From Grammothele lineata (lineage: Eukaryota; Basidiomycota; Agaricomycetes; Polyporales; Polyporaceae): a DNA stretch of 64,000 nt. Shown one piece after another: positions 36,805 to 47,948 of the stretch. The translations under genes and the position numbers were made by a program. Under the pieces are notes generated by a model. The model was not told the origin of the DNA and did no database searches. It saw only the letters and a program-made list of their open reading frames with translations. The stretch spans positions 301,742-365,741 of the forward strand of contig NDFF03000030.1 of the NCBI GenBank assembly GCA_002150815.3, given 5' to 3'. Numbering within the stretch: the stretch's first letter is position 1; each line of letters starts with the position of its first letter.

Positions 36805-39353
36805 CTAACGAGCGAACAGGACAAGCGCGGCGCACACGACAGCGACAATGAATACAGGCCGGAGATATGATCCCCAGCCTCGCTGGCCCGAGCGTGGCGG
36901 AAGCGAGGGGAGGAGCATTTGCATCGGCGCAAGCGACTGTTCACAGGAAACAAGTCTGTCAGCCCCACAGCGAGCACAACTTGGGAGGAATATACGGACC
37001 TTATATGGAGGGTATCGACAACCAAACCCAAGAGAGTCGGACCTGCGCATGCATGAGAGCATAGATGAGGCAAAGATATGCAGTCACTCCTAAGAGACAG
37101 TTTACCAGCCAGGATTATCCAAGGTCACGCGCTTGTGCGTGAACTGTTCGAACATGTCCTTCCCGGTGTAGTACCCATCTGCGCGCGTACGGGGTGTGTC
37201 AGGGACCCAGGACGTTTATCAGGAGTTCCTTAAAGACCTACATCCACTCCCACCGACGCCTCCCATTGGCAGACCAGGCACTGTCGAGAACATAAGCCGG
37301 TGTGACGTGTCATGTTGGTGAGAAGGACGGACCTCCACAGCTGATCAGCGTCTCGTTGTAGATCACGCCTCCACTCTGTGTGCGTTCGTATACTGCCAAG
37401 AACCCGTACGTCAGAAAGCAGGACACGTGCCTACGTCAAGCGAGCGCCTCACACCTTTCTCCTGAAACCTCTTGTCATGAGAGAAGACGTAGATGACAAG
37501 TGGATGATCACTGCGTGAAAAGTCGAACTCAGATCAGTCACTCCTCCACGACGTTGACAACCAAACGCAGACTAACAACGTGCGAATGAACTCGAGCGCT
37601 TCGTCGACGTTCTTGACAGGGACAAGCGCGAGAACTGGACCGAACACCTCCCTGCACAGTTCACAATGTCAGCGATTGGCGGATCGACTGACTTCGACGA
37701 CGTGACCAAGGCCGTAGGCAAACACTCACTCGCTCATCAACATGTCGTCTCGTCGCACGTCGCGCACGATCGTGGGGGCAACGTACCGCGCCTCAACGTC
37801 CGTCTCCCCTCCCAAGACGATCTTGCCCTTCGTGCCATCAATGAGGCGCTTGATCCGCGCGGTGTGCGCGCTGGTGATGATGCGCGCGAGTGAGGCGGAC
37901 TTGGCGGGGCCCTCAGGGTAGAATGAGACATAACTGCCAAGACGTCAGTCAGGATTATGTCATTGTAGGCTGCGTGAGAGGAGGAAAGGGAAAACGTACA
38001 TGTCCTTCATGTGTGCAATGAGCGCGTCTTGCAAGTCCTGGGGAACGAGTACGTACTCGGGACAGAGGCATACCTGACCCGCGTTCGTGAAGCGACCCCA
38101 GAGGATGCGCTTAGCGGCGAGTTTGAGGTCGCAATTTGGGTCAATTACAACAGGGTTCTTCCCTGTAAGAGATATGAAGGTATGCGCGCGTGATCGCAAA
38201 GGAGAACCTGAGAGCGTACCTCCAAGCTATGAGAACGTGATTGTGGGGAATCAGTAAAGGCTGATTAAGCTGGCTGCCTAGGTGAACGTACCTCGAGTGT
38301 CATCGGCGTGAGATGTTTCGCGGCTGCCTCAGCGATGATTCGGGCAACACGCCCACCACCTACACGCAAGACGTGAGTCTTGATCTATCTCTCGTGGAAG
38401 CGTCCTTAGAGTATACCAATGTACACAACTGCAAGAGACGTGAGTATGCACAGGAACAACGATCACTGAGTAAGCACTCACTGTGATCCCAAGGAAGCTT
38501 GAGGACCTGTCCGTGGACTACATCAGCCCCGCGATAAACATACTCTCTAGAGGTGACACACCTCCGTCGTCTCCTCAACGCCCCCATTGATCACCTGCAC
38601 CACCTCCGGATCGAGGTACTTCGGAACGAGCTCCGCAAACAACGCGCTCGTCTCAGGCGTCTGCTCCGACGGCTTGAGCACGACCGTGTTCCCCGCTGCG
38701 AGCGCGCCAACGAGGGGTGAGAGTAGCAAGAAGATAGGCCCATTGAACGGCGCGAGAATGAGCGCGACGCCCTTTGGCTCGTGCCGTACGCGCGGGTTCA
38801 TAGTCGACCAGGTGCTGAAGAGCGCGCTGGCGCGCTGCGATGCGGCCCAAGTCGCGACCTCGTCGTAGGCCGTGCGTACATCGATGTATGTCGTCGAGAA
38901 ATCGATGCTTTACGCCACGCACGATTGCAGAGCCGGAGTGGGAGGCAGTGCCGGTAATTGACCGCCCGAGGAACGAAGTATGAAACATCGGCAAGCGTTA
39001 GCGCATGATGGGCGGCGCATGCAAAAAGGGCGGGAATACGCACAACTCAGTCTCCAGCTCGGGTCGGCCGAGGTCGTGCTTCATCGCGTCCTTGAAGCGT
39101 TGTTCGTTGTCCTTGAGCATGTACCCGACTGCGAGAATCTGCGACTTCCGGAAGGCGATCGCACGCGTCTTCCCTGAGAGGAAGATCTCCCGAGCGAGAC
39201 CGTGGATCTGTGGCGTTGGCGTAACGCGGCAGCGTTAACACATAGCGTGTGTAGATCGTGTATTCAGCTGGACATTCTCATGTAGCGCGACATTCAGGAC
39301 GTCACCTTCGATATCTCCTCGGTGGGAGTGTACTCTAAGGTTGCCTTGGGCAT
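36805..39353 (-). CDS. Aldehyde dehydrogenase 1, HFD1/ALDH3-like with C-terminal membrane tail
   Basis: This enzyme would oxidise aldehydes to acids with NAD(P)+, probably at a membrane. The start at 39353 gives MPKATLEYTPTEEISK, then an exon with [20 protein letters not shown]. The next exon carries the substrate and cofactor region (PKGVALILAPFNGPIFLLLS, GNTVVLKPSEQTPETSA). Short exons give [28 protein letters not shown] with TLE (catalytic glutamate), a seven-base microexon LGG, and [20 protein letters not shown]. Catalytic cysteine is in NAGQVCLCPEY. Late exons give [17 protein letters not shown], then CRYPPYK, and a final hydrophobic tail ending YLRPVFIVAVVCAALVLFAR. All residues expected for activity are visible. 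It is paralogous to the genes at 41058-43495 and 57055-59552. Confidence 0.85.
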
Positions 39354-40175
39354 TCCAGTAGTGTGCTCTTCCGAGGGTACTCCTGATGGTAAAGGAGAGA
39401 GGAGCGAGAGCGGGACACTGCCTTCCTTTTTTTCTCCTTAGGGTGACGCTCGCGGCACGAATTCCTCATTCAGGGGACGCACCGATTGATAACACCCGCC
39501 CTAACGTACAACTTCATCTCGAAAGTGCCGCTCATAGAAACGTGTCGTGAGGGCCATGATAGGCAATCAGTACAAGCAAAATTTCTTTCAACGCCGTGAT
39601 GTCGTGAGCCTACGTAGAAACATTCCGTGCAGGCTTCCATGTCAAACGTCCTATTGACCATCATCTTAACGCGCTGACGTAGTAGAAAAGGCGCGCAGCT
39701 AACCGGTTCCGGCTGCATGTCAGTCGGACGTCATGAGCGCCGTCGTCGTTCCTCCTCCTCTGCCCCGTGGAACGAGACACCTGACAGATGAGTTGTTAGG
39801 CAAATTTCCTCGCGCTAGTCTTCGCCTCCACGCACCCTGTAGTTCTTCTGGGCGTGAACCAAGTTTTGCTACTGTACATATTCCTGTGCAGTGCTTGCTT
39901 GAGCTTAAAGGAAAGATGGAAAGTGCGGTTAGAATTGATGTAGTATGGGATTGTCGGAGTCGAGAAGCTCGAAGAAGGTGGACAAGCTCTCGAGTCTCGA
40001 GAAGCCGCCGCCCCGAAGGGCCACGTGGCGGGGTGATGATGTGACAGCGCGTGACATGAAAGTGACGCTCGCGCATTTCCGAAGTCACGCAGCCGCCGCC
40101 TCGTCCGCTGCAGCGAATGCTCTTGTCCTTCTCTGAGTTCTCGTTCTCTCTCCCTTCCATCGTCGCAGACGAGGC
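39354..40175. other. No gene recognised
   Basis: Intergenic between the divergent aldehyde dehydrogenase 1 and uL14m genes, likely holding both promoters. The longer frames here are antisense to each other and lack domains. Confidence 0.45.
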
Positions 40176-40685
40176 ATGATTGGCCTCAAGGGAACCCTCA
40201 ATGTCCGTATCATCTCTGCTTTTCTCCACGTCTTTGTCCTGCTCATCATGCCGTTCGCCAGGTCATAGACAACTCGGGCGCGCTCCTCGTCGAGTGCGTG
40301 AACGTGCTCAAGCAAAAGGTCAACAACGGCTGGGGCTCCGTCGGCGACGAGATCGTCTGCGTCGTCAAGCGTGCCCGCCCCATCTCCGGCCAGCAATCCG
40401 CCTCGGTCACCAAGGTCCGTCAGGGCGACGTCCGCCGCGCGGTCATCGTCCGCACCCGCAAAGCCGTCCGCCGCCCCGACGGCCGTTTCATCCGTTTCGA
40501 CGACAACGCCGCTGTGCTCCTCAACAACAAGCGCGAGATGCTCGGGACGCGGATAGGTGGTGTTGTCAGCGCGGACCTCCGTATGAAGGGCTGGGGGAAA
40601 ATCGTCAGTTTGGCTCCTAAGGTGCGTGCCAGCGCGCTGATGCCCGAGTGCTTCCCTGTTGACTTGGCTCGGACAGGTCGTATAA
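40176..40685 (+). CDS. mrpl38: Mitochondrial ribosomal protein uL14m
   Basis: This is a large-subunit protein of the mitochondrial ribosome, homologous to bacterial L14 and yeast Mrpl38. Three exons are inferred: 40176-40202 (MIGLKGTLN), 40262 to about 40620, and a tiny last exon 40677-40685 giving VV then stop. Landmarks are [85 protein letters not shown] and [11 protein letters not shown]. Length (about 130 aa) fits the family. It is a housekeeping gene placed between two aldehyde dehydrogenase paralogues, so it gives a conserved anchor for synteny comparison. The first intron donor (GTCCGT) is weak. Confidence 0.93.
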
Positions 40686-41057
40686 TACGTCATGTTATAA
40701 TGTCTCACTACTCTCTCGCTATCATTGCTCTTTTCGGACATGTTTGCACGGGCGTCGGTACGCATGTGAACTTTTTCTGGCTGCGACGAACAGGGATCCT
40801 CAAGCTACCCCGGCGGTGATCACCCGGTCCCCATAATCCTTGTTGTCTACCGATGGAGCGAACACGAGTAAGGCATCCGAGGTTGTCAATCCAACTTCTA
40901 CGACGCGACTGTTGAAGTTCTGGCCTCCCACGAGCTAGTGCCGTCTCAACTTCCTTTTATACGGCTTGGTAGCGATACCCCTAATCTAATGCATCGAGAA
41001 AGGAAGATACTCATGGTCCAGCACAGTAGCCAGAACTCCGACGAACGCGATCGAGAG

Positions 41058-43495
41058 TTAAAACGGCCACCAGCGAGCGGAAGCGACCTCGCTATCCACA
41101 GGACGTGGCGGCGGAGACGGGATGAGAGCTTGCATGGGTTTGAGGTCCTGCACAAGGGAGAAGCAGTGAAAGCCGGGTACGTCAGCTGGCTGTATTCTGA
41201 TGAGGGAAGTTGAGCACGAAGCGGAGAGACGCACGGTGTATGGTGGGTAACGACACCCGAGGCCGAGCTTGTCAACCCTGGAGAAGAGGAAGCGTGCGTG
41301 GAAAGGTCTGGCGTGAGGCACATGAGGAGACGGACAGAACAGGAGGGACGCACCAGCCAGGACTGTCGATGAAGGCCCGCTTGTGCGTGAATTGGTCAAA
41401 CATGTCCTTCCCCGTGTAGTATCCGTCTAAAGACGTGTCTGTCAATAGAAGAGTACACAAGGACCCGCGAGATGGCTTGCTTACAGCCACTGGGGCCCAC
41501 TCCGCCCATGGGTAGACCTTCAGCTGTGTCGTTGGCCCTGGTCAGGTTCCGTCCGAACCCGTTAGAAACGTGTATGCTACCCACCTCCCACAATGATAAC
41601 ACAGTCATTTGCGACCCCAGAGCCGCTCTTCGTATTGTCGAATACTGTGCAAACGTTCAGCGTCAGCCTTCCATGACCAGTGCTCTCGCAGTGGATATGG
41701 ACGGCGTCTCACACTCACCTTTCTGCTGGAACGCCTTGTCCTGTGAGAAGACATAAACAACGAGCGGGTGGTCGCGCTCGTTGATGAACGCGATAGCCTC
41801 ATCCACATCCTCCACGGGCACAAGCGCAAGCACAGGCCCGAAAATTTCCCTGTATCCCCAGCCCAAACGGCACAGTCAGCTGGGAACACCGGCTCAATGT
41901 TGTATCCGCACGTACTCTTCCATGAGCGCATCGTCGCCGCGCACGTCCTTCACGACCGTCGGCGCGATGTACTTCGCCTGCACGTCCGCCTCGCCGCCCA
42001 GCACGACCATGCCCTTCGTGCTGTCTATGAGCGCTTTGATCCGCGCAGCGTGCCGTTCGCCGACGATGCGCGAGAACGAGTTCGACGAGCGCGGGCCGTC
42101 GGGGTAGAATGTGTTGTACACTTCCTTCATCTCTTCGACAAGCTGGTCCTGCACGTGTTCGGGGACGAGCACGTACTCTGGACAGACGCACATCTGTCGC
42201 GGGTGTCGGCGTACAGCGTGCGGTCAGTGCGGAACACATGAATGTGGACTGACGCGCGTGTTCGCTCACCTGTCCGGCGTTGATGAACCGGCCCCATAGG
42301 ATCCGCTTCGCTGCGAGTTTGAGGTCGCTCTTCGGGTCTACCACGACAGGGTTCTTGCCTGAGGACACACGTCAGAAGAATCCACAAACTTCCACGCTGG
42401 GTGTAGTGCGCCTCACCTCCGAGCTGTGGCGTCGGACAACGATCGGCATGAGCACTGGGCGTAGCGAAACTAGTCCTAGCATGGGAGAATGCGTACCTCA
42501 AGTGTCAGCGGGGTGAGGTGCTTTGCTGCTGCAGCTGCTATGATTCGCGCGACGCGTCCATTTCCTATGACGCCCCCGTTCTCGTCAGTCGTTGCCTCCT
42601 GCATGGTGTACGCGAGTACATGTATGGTCACCTGTGTACATAACTACATAGAATGTCAGTCAGCCTCTTCAGATCGCGCGCATGGTCAGAAAGGAGGTGG
42701 ACGCACTGTGATCCCATGGGAGCTCAAGAGCCCTCGTCGTTTCCGGAACGCCGCCATTGATAACGTGGTAGAGGTCGTTGTTGAGGTATTTGGGTACGAG
42801 CTCGGCCAGGAGCGCCGCTGTCTCCGGGACTTGCTCCGATGGCTTGATCACCGCTGCGTTCCCACCCGCAATGGCGCCAACCTGTATGCGGACGTGTCAA
42901 AGGCGGCCAAAACAAGGAATAACACAGCGCAAAGTTTGCGAAGACCATGTGGAGAGCACGAACGCACCAGGGGCGAGAGCAGCATGACCACAGGTCCGTT
43001 GAAAGGCCCGATAATAAGTACAGTACCCTTCGGCTCCGCGCGCGTCTTGGGGCCCATGGCCCACCAACCGAGGCTGAACGCAGCTTTCTGCGTTGAGGTC
43101 CACTGCTCGATGTTGTCGTACGCAGTCTTGACGTCGATCAGCGTCCCGGGGAAGTCGATACTGGAACACGTTTACTAGCGCTTCAACACGTGTCTCGCCC
43201 CGAGTAGGAGGAAGAGAAGATAAATTAGTGACGTACAACTCTGTCTCGACGTCAGGCCGACCAAGGTCAGCCCTGAGGGCGTCCTTGAAGCGCTGTTCGT
43301 TGTCCTTGAGCATCCACCCGACTTGAGCCATCTGCGCCTTGCGGAACCCGATGGATTTAGTCTTTCCAGACCTGAAAGCGGCTCCAGCGCGAGCATGAAT
43401 CTGAAGAGAGGATGGTCAACATCACCTATCCGTCGCGAAAATTGTGAGTGGCGTACCTTGGGAATATCATCCAGGGAGGTCGGTACGAGCGACAT
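41058..43495 (-). CDS. Aldehyde dehydrogenase 2, HFD1/ALDH3-like, tail cut by a stop codon
   Basis: Paralogue of aldehyde dehydrogenase 1 with the same exon plan. The start at 43495 gives [13 protein letters not shown], then [20 protein letters not shown]. Core segments are [78 protein letters not shown] and INAGQ joined to [11 protein letters not shown], carrying the catalytic cysteine. Late segments are [58 protein letters not shown] and CRYPPYT. The last exon has [16 protein letters not shown], then RWWPF and TAA (41058-41060). Relatives continue into a hydrophobic helix. Here the same frame would read LSIAFVGVLATVLDHE after the stop, up to about 40986. The enzyme core looks functional but the membrane anchor is probably lost. 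Confidence 0.83.
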
Positions 43496-45811
43496 CGTGG
43501 GGAACGAAGAGGGTGTTCGGTAGCAAGTAACTTGCAGACAGATTCACAAGGTGATTTTGACGGGCCAAACCCCAGTCCAACGCGCATACACGCGCCGCCC
43601 AGGCGTTTTCGAGCGGCCAGCATGGCATTCGCGCGGATCACACTCTTTACGCACGGATCGACGTGAAAGAGCGGCGTTGAAACAGGAATGAAATACCATA
43701 TACCATGGGCGCGTCGTTCAAGCGCGCCGGCGCGCACCTCTAACAGACAAATTCACAGAAGAATGTGAGGGAGGGCCACGGGAGCGCGCCGGACGTGATG
43801 CGCGTGGCATCGCCGGTCATCGAACGCAACGGCGGCCTCTCTCGCTAGGTCCAGGAGCATTGGTGAGCGTCCGTATACTTCGGTGTGGGTTGGACATACC
43901 TCATTACGGACTACCAGAGCGTATATGCGCGCAAGTTGCAGCCTTACCATGTTCAGCCTAACGTGCATATGATGCGCCCGTCGCGCCACTGCGGCGTCGG
44001 CATCGAGACCGCGAGTTGAGACGTTTGGAACCGGCAGGCATGGTAACTGAGCATGAACAGAAGTCAACGGATGGTCTATCTGCGGTGTCGCCTGGTGTCG
44101 CGAGCCCCTGTGGTTGTTGCCAGCCCGAAGCACCTTGGCCCGTCAGACCGTCGTCGTGGAAGTCAAGAGCAAGGCAACGGGCGTCAAATGGACCTCAAAA
44201 TCAAAGCGTAAGTAATCGCCGTAGGCGTTGCCATTATTTACGTAAGGCACGTCTCTAACACCGGGCGCTTCTCCATCATTAACACCATCATCATGCCTAT
44301 AGCAACATAACCCCTCACGACCCACGCTCAATATAATCGGCAAAGCAAGCCCCGAACCTGGTGGGGGGAGCAACCGACCCCACCGGCGACTGTTCCGCCG
44401 GTGGTCGGTCGTAACTCAGGTAAATCCGGTGTCTTCCACATGTGTATACATATAAGTCCAAGCATGCATAGATCTTGATTATCGCCGCTCCACTAACACA
44501 TGTAACGTAACGTCCAGCACGGCGTCCATCTACGCAAAGACTAGAGCCCAGAACAGAATCGCGTTTGTGGCTGACGCAATGGCTATCGGGGCTTGTAGGT
44601 CGGGGTGTACCCGCCCGTTTACGCATCGCCGACGTTTGACGTCGTACCGACAAGTTGAATGGGACCGTGACATGTTCACGCGCAACACATTCGGAGAGCA
44701 AACCAGCCTTGGTTAGACAGCCCTTGCGCGCAGTCGCACTAAGTAGATTGCTGAGGCAGTTCTTCTCGGGCCGTTCGCTAACCCGCTATGTAGAATCTCT
44801 TCCGTCATATGGCTCGCCTCCCGACTGCTCAGTCATCATGATATCGTCTAGACTCCTCATCCGTCGGCCGCAATATCCGTCCGGATTACACTCATGCATG
44901 GTGACGCAACAACCAGGGTCCTATCTCCTCTACGCACCTTCTCTACGAATGTTCCTGCACCAACGCGCCCCGACGGTTCAACTGTGCTCGGTACAGCATC
45001 GATATGATGATGTATCATAGCCTCGCACGTGCCAAGCTGCTAGTACGTCTAACCGCGGCGCGACGCTGCAAGCCTCGCCCCCCGGGCCTCGTGGCAGTTG
45101 AACGCGGGGGGCGATCGAGAAGTAATTAAATTCGAACATCCTCCCGCGGCGCACGCTGGCCACGCAGATCGCTGATCTGATCATGATGCATCGGACGGCA
45201 GACCCTGCCCCGACGCCGGGCGCCTGTCCGCCTTCGAAGGCACCGACGTTCGAATTCCTAGCAGCGTGCCTCGAGCGTCACGATGGCGCGTGGAGCGGTG
45301 CCTGTACATCGCGGGCCCCTTGCGCCTGGCCCCGTCGTCTAGCTACGGTAGGTTACGGTACGGCATCGAGGGGCTGGATCTACCACTCGGGACGGCGTGC
45401 CTTCGGAGAAAGGGACTAGGAGTCTGCGGAATGATATAGTACAACTAGGGATAGTAATTGTGTACAGTGTCTACGGATTCGACACCATTCCTACTTGAGG
45501 GGTGTTACGGAACGCCAGCTAGGCTACTAGTAATGTTACAACATATCAACCGAACAACGGAAGTCCGTGGGCCGAACAGCCCGCTACGCCCGTTCGCCGG
45601 GGACGAGACCGCGCGAGCGTCGCATCGATCCGACCCGCTGCGAGGGCGCCGTGGGGGCGAGAGAGACGGGAAGCAGCAGCACGCAAGTGCTGTGGCGTTC
45701 TGCGAGAGCGTGCGTAAGAGACAGGAGTCGTGCGCAGGGGTCGAATTAATCAACCAAGAAGGGAAGGACATACGAATTGCCAGATGGGGAAAGGAGGCGG
45801 GCGGGCAGGGC
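43496..45811. other. Gene-poor stretch, nothing recognised
   Basis: About 2.3 kb with only short frames and no recognised domain. The 229-codon plus frame beginning at 45458 overlaps the antisense strand of UbiA gene 1 and is discounted. A GC-rich imperfect hairpin lies at about 44374-44409. Confidence 0.4.
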
Positions 45812-47035
45812 CTAAGCGGCGACCGCCGGGCCGACGTGCACGAAGGGCATGACGTGCAGGAAGAGAAGCCACACCTGCGCGGTCCGGGTCAGCAACACGC
45901 GCCGGCCATCAACAGTGCAGAAGCGCAAGCGCGCGGGAGAAGCAGGGGCGCAGGGGCGCGCCGACGTCGTGCAGCCGCGGGGAGCCAGCGACGGAGCCGA
46001 CGCCTAAGTACGCGACCCGCGAACGGCGAGCGACGAGGCACCGAGCAGCCGGTAAATGAAGGCAGGGCATGCACTCACATTGTACAGCACGTACGACTTG
46101 CGGTCGCCGTCGCGCGAGCGCGCGAGGAGGAATCGCGCCCCGGTTGAGAGTCCCAGCGCGAGGGTAGCGGCGGCAGCGGCGGGCCCCGCGTCGGGGTATC
46201 GACAGACAAGAAGGAGAGACCACGCAGGGATGAGCGCAGCCGTGAGCGCGCGCGAGGCTGTGGGGTACACGATTGGAAGCGTGCGCCGCGCGACGAGCCG
46301 GTCGCCGTCGACGTCCTTGAAGTCTTGCGCCTGGATGGTCGTGAAGATCACCAAGCTGATGAGAAGCTGCGCGAGGAGTGCGGCTGCTGCGGACGCGCAG
46401 CCAGACTCTGCCATGAGGGACAGGGAGAGGGTGTGAGCGCGACCGCGTACGCGAGAAGGGGGTGGGAGGGCGCGGGGGCCGCGTACCTGGACAGCCGGCA
46501 TAGGTAGCACCTACACTGAAGGAAGCGTAACCGACCGCGTTGAGGCCATTACGAACGACCCAGTGCGCGCCGAGGCCAAGTTCGTTGTGTATGAACGTCG
46601 CGGTCGAGAGAGCGGCACTCGCGCGCACAACGCCGCAGGTCGCAGAGAACAGGAGACAGATGGCGAGCAGTGTCCAGCGGAGGAAGAGGGCGTCGCGTAG
46701 CGAGATGCGCCCGGCGGGAATTGGTCGCCAGGGTTTGTTCTTCTGGTCTTCGTGCGGGTCGCGCGTCTGGTTTGAGACACAGAACTGGAGCAGGTGGAGG
46801 AGGACCCAGGCGAACTTGAGCGTGACGTAAGGGATGCCGAAGTGTCCAGACGCGACGGCGCCAAACACAGTCTGTAAGGACGATGATGTCCGTTAGCCGC
46901 AGGGCCAGGCCGGTTGCCCAGCAGATGACAGAGGGGACTTACCGTAGGGATCAAGACACCCATCATGTCCGACTTGATGAAGAGGTACAGCGTCTGAATG
47001 AAGTCCAAGGGGCGGCTGGTCAGTTGTGTTGACAT
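45812..47035 (-). CDS. UbiA-superfamily membrane enzyme 1 (prenyltransferase or UbiA-type terpene cyclase)
   Basis: This is a multi-helix membrane protein of the UbiA superfamily. Members move prenyl groups onto acceptors or, in some fungi, cyclise prenyl diphosphates. The start at 47035 gives MSTQLTSRPLDFIQTLYLFI and KSDMMGVLIPT, then VFGAVASGHF. The first Asp motif is NQTRDPHED in FCVSNQTRDPHEDQKNKPWR, fitting NxxxDxxxD. The second is QAQDFKDVDGD. Later come RTLPIVYPTASRALTAALIP and a short last exon VWLLFLHVMPFVHVGPAV, stopping at 45812. Both Mg-diphosphate motifs are intact. The gene is head-to-head with the P450 at 47949 and has two paralogues, at 55786 and 60780. Substrate and reaction type cannot be told from sequence. 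Confidence 0.8.
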
Positions 47036-47948
47036 GATGATCGTCGTTGGAGGGGTGGGCGATCGAGGAGTGTGTGCCAGCACGCGTGTGAATCAGGGAA
47101 GCAGGCCCTTGGAGATCGACCTGGCCTTATATCTTTGTGGCCCATCGAAGGAACAGCCGTGGACGCATACCCGAAAGGGATGCACACGAAGTCATGTAGA
47201 TCAAAGGATGCCGGTCATAGGAGGACAATCTAGCAGCGTCACCGACGCCGCGCTAGCGCGCCGCCATTTTCAGGCTAGCGTTTGTCGTGTGGGAGCACCG
47301 CCAGTACGAGAGCATACAGGGACGGCGATGGAGAGCGCCGGGTCACCTGTGGATTCCGTGGCGAGGGGTCTAGAGAGCAAAGGGCTCGGGAATTGGCGAC
47401 GAGTTGCCTGGAAAAGCAAAGGGACAATTTGAGCATCATGGCATTCGGAAGCCGTCCGAGGCCAATGAGCAATCGCGCGCACCGATGAACATTCGAAGAA
47501 GCGAGAGCTGCTGGGAGCGAGGACCTACAAAGCTGCAACGTGTGCACGAGGGGTCGGCCGAGATCGTGCTGGGCGTTCCGCAGTGAAGGACGTGCATTGC
47601 GCCGCGCGGGAGAACTCTCGCTAAAGGGGTGTTACTGACGTGCGTCACACAGCATTACGGCGCACACGCGTGACAGCTCTTAGCGCTCCTCCTGGGACGG
47701 TTGCGGGTCGCGGGGACATCGCCGACCGAGAGACACCGACGACGACTACCATGATGACCGCCGATAGCGTGGCGCCTCAGGCCCTTCCACGCCGTCCGGC
47801 TTCGCATCCACAAGTGTTCACACTGCTTCCGCTCTTCCATAAAGCATGCTAAATGAAACACTTACATTCGCCGTCGTCTCCTGCCCCCTGAACTCTCCTG
47901 TCCGACGACACCTTCTCCCTGCCCCTGTCGCTTTGTGATTCCGTCTTC
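47036..47948. promoter_or_regulatory. Divergent promoter region between UbiA gene 1 and P450
   Basis: About 910 bp lie between the two start codons. No coding frame is recognised. The shared upstream region would allow co-regulation of the two genes. This is inferred from arrangement only, and no factor site was identified. Confidence 0.45.

Noticed and set aside
45458..46147. 229-codon plus-strand frame
   Set aside because: It overlaps the 3' exons of UbiA gene 1 in antisense, with low-complexity Arg/Ala/Gly composition. The UbiA model is better supported by two paralogues.
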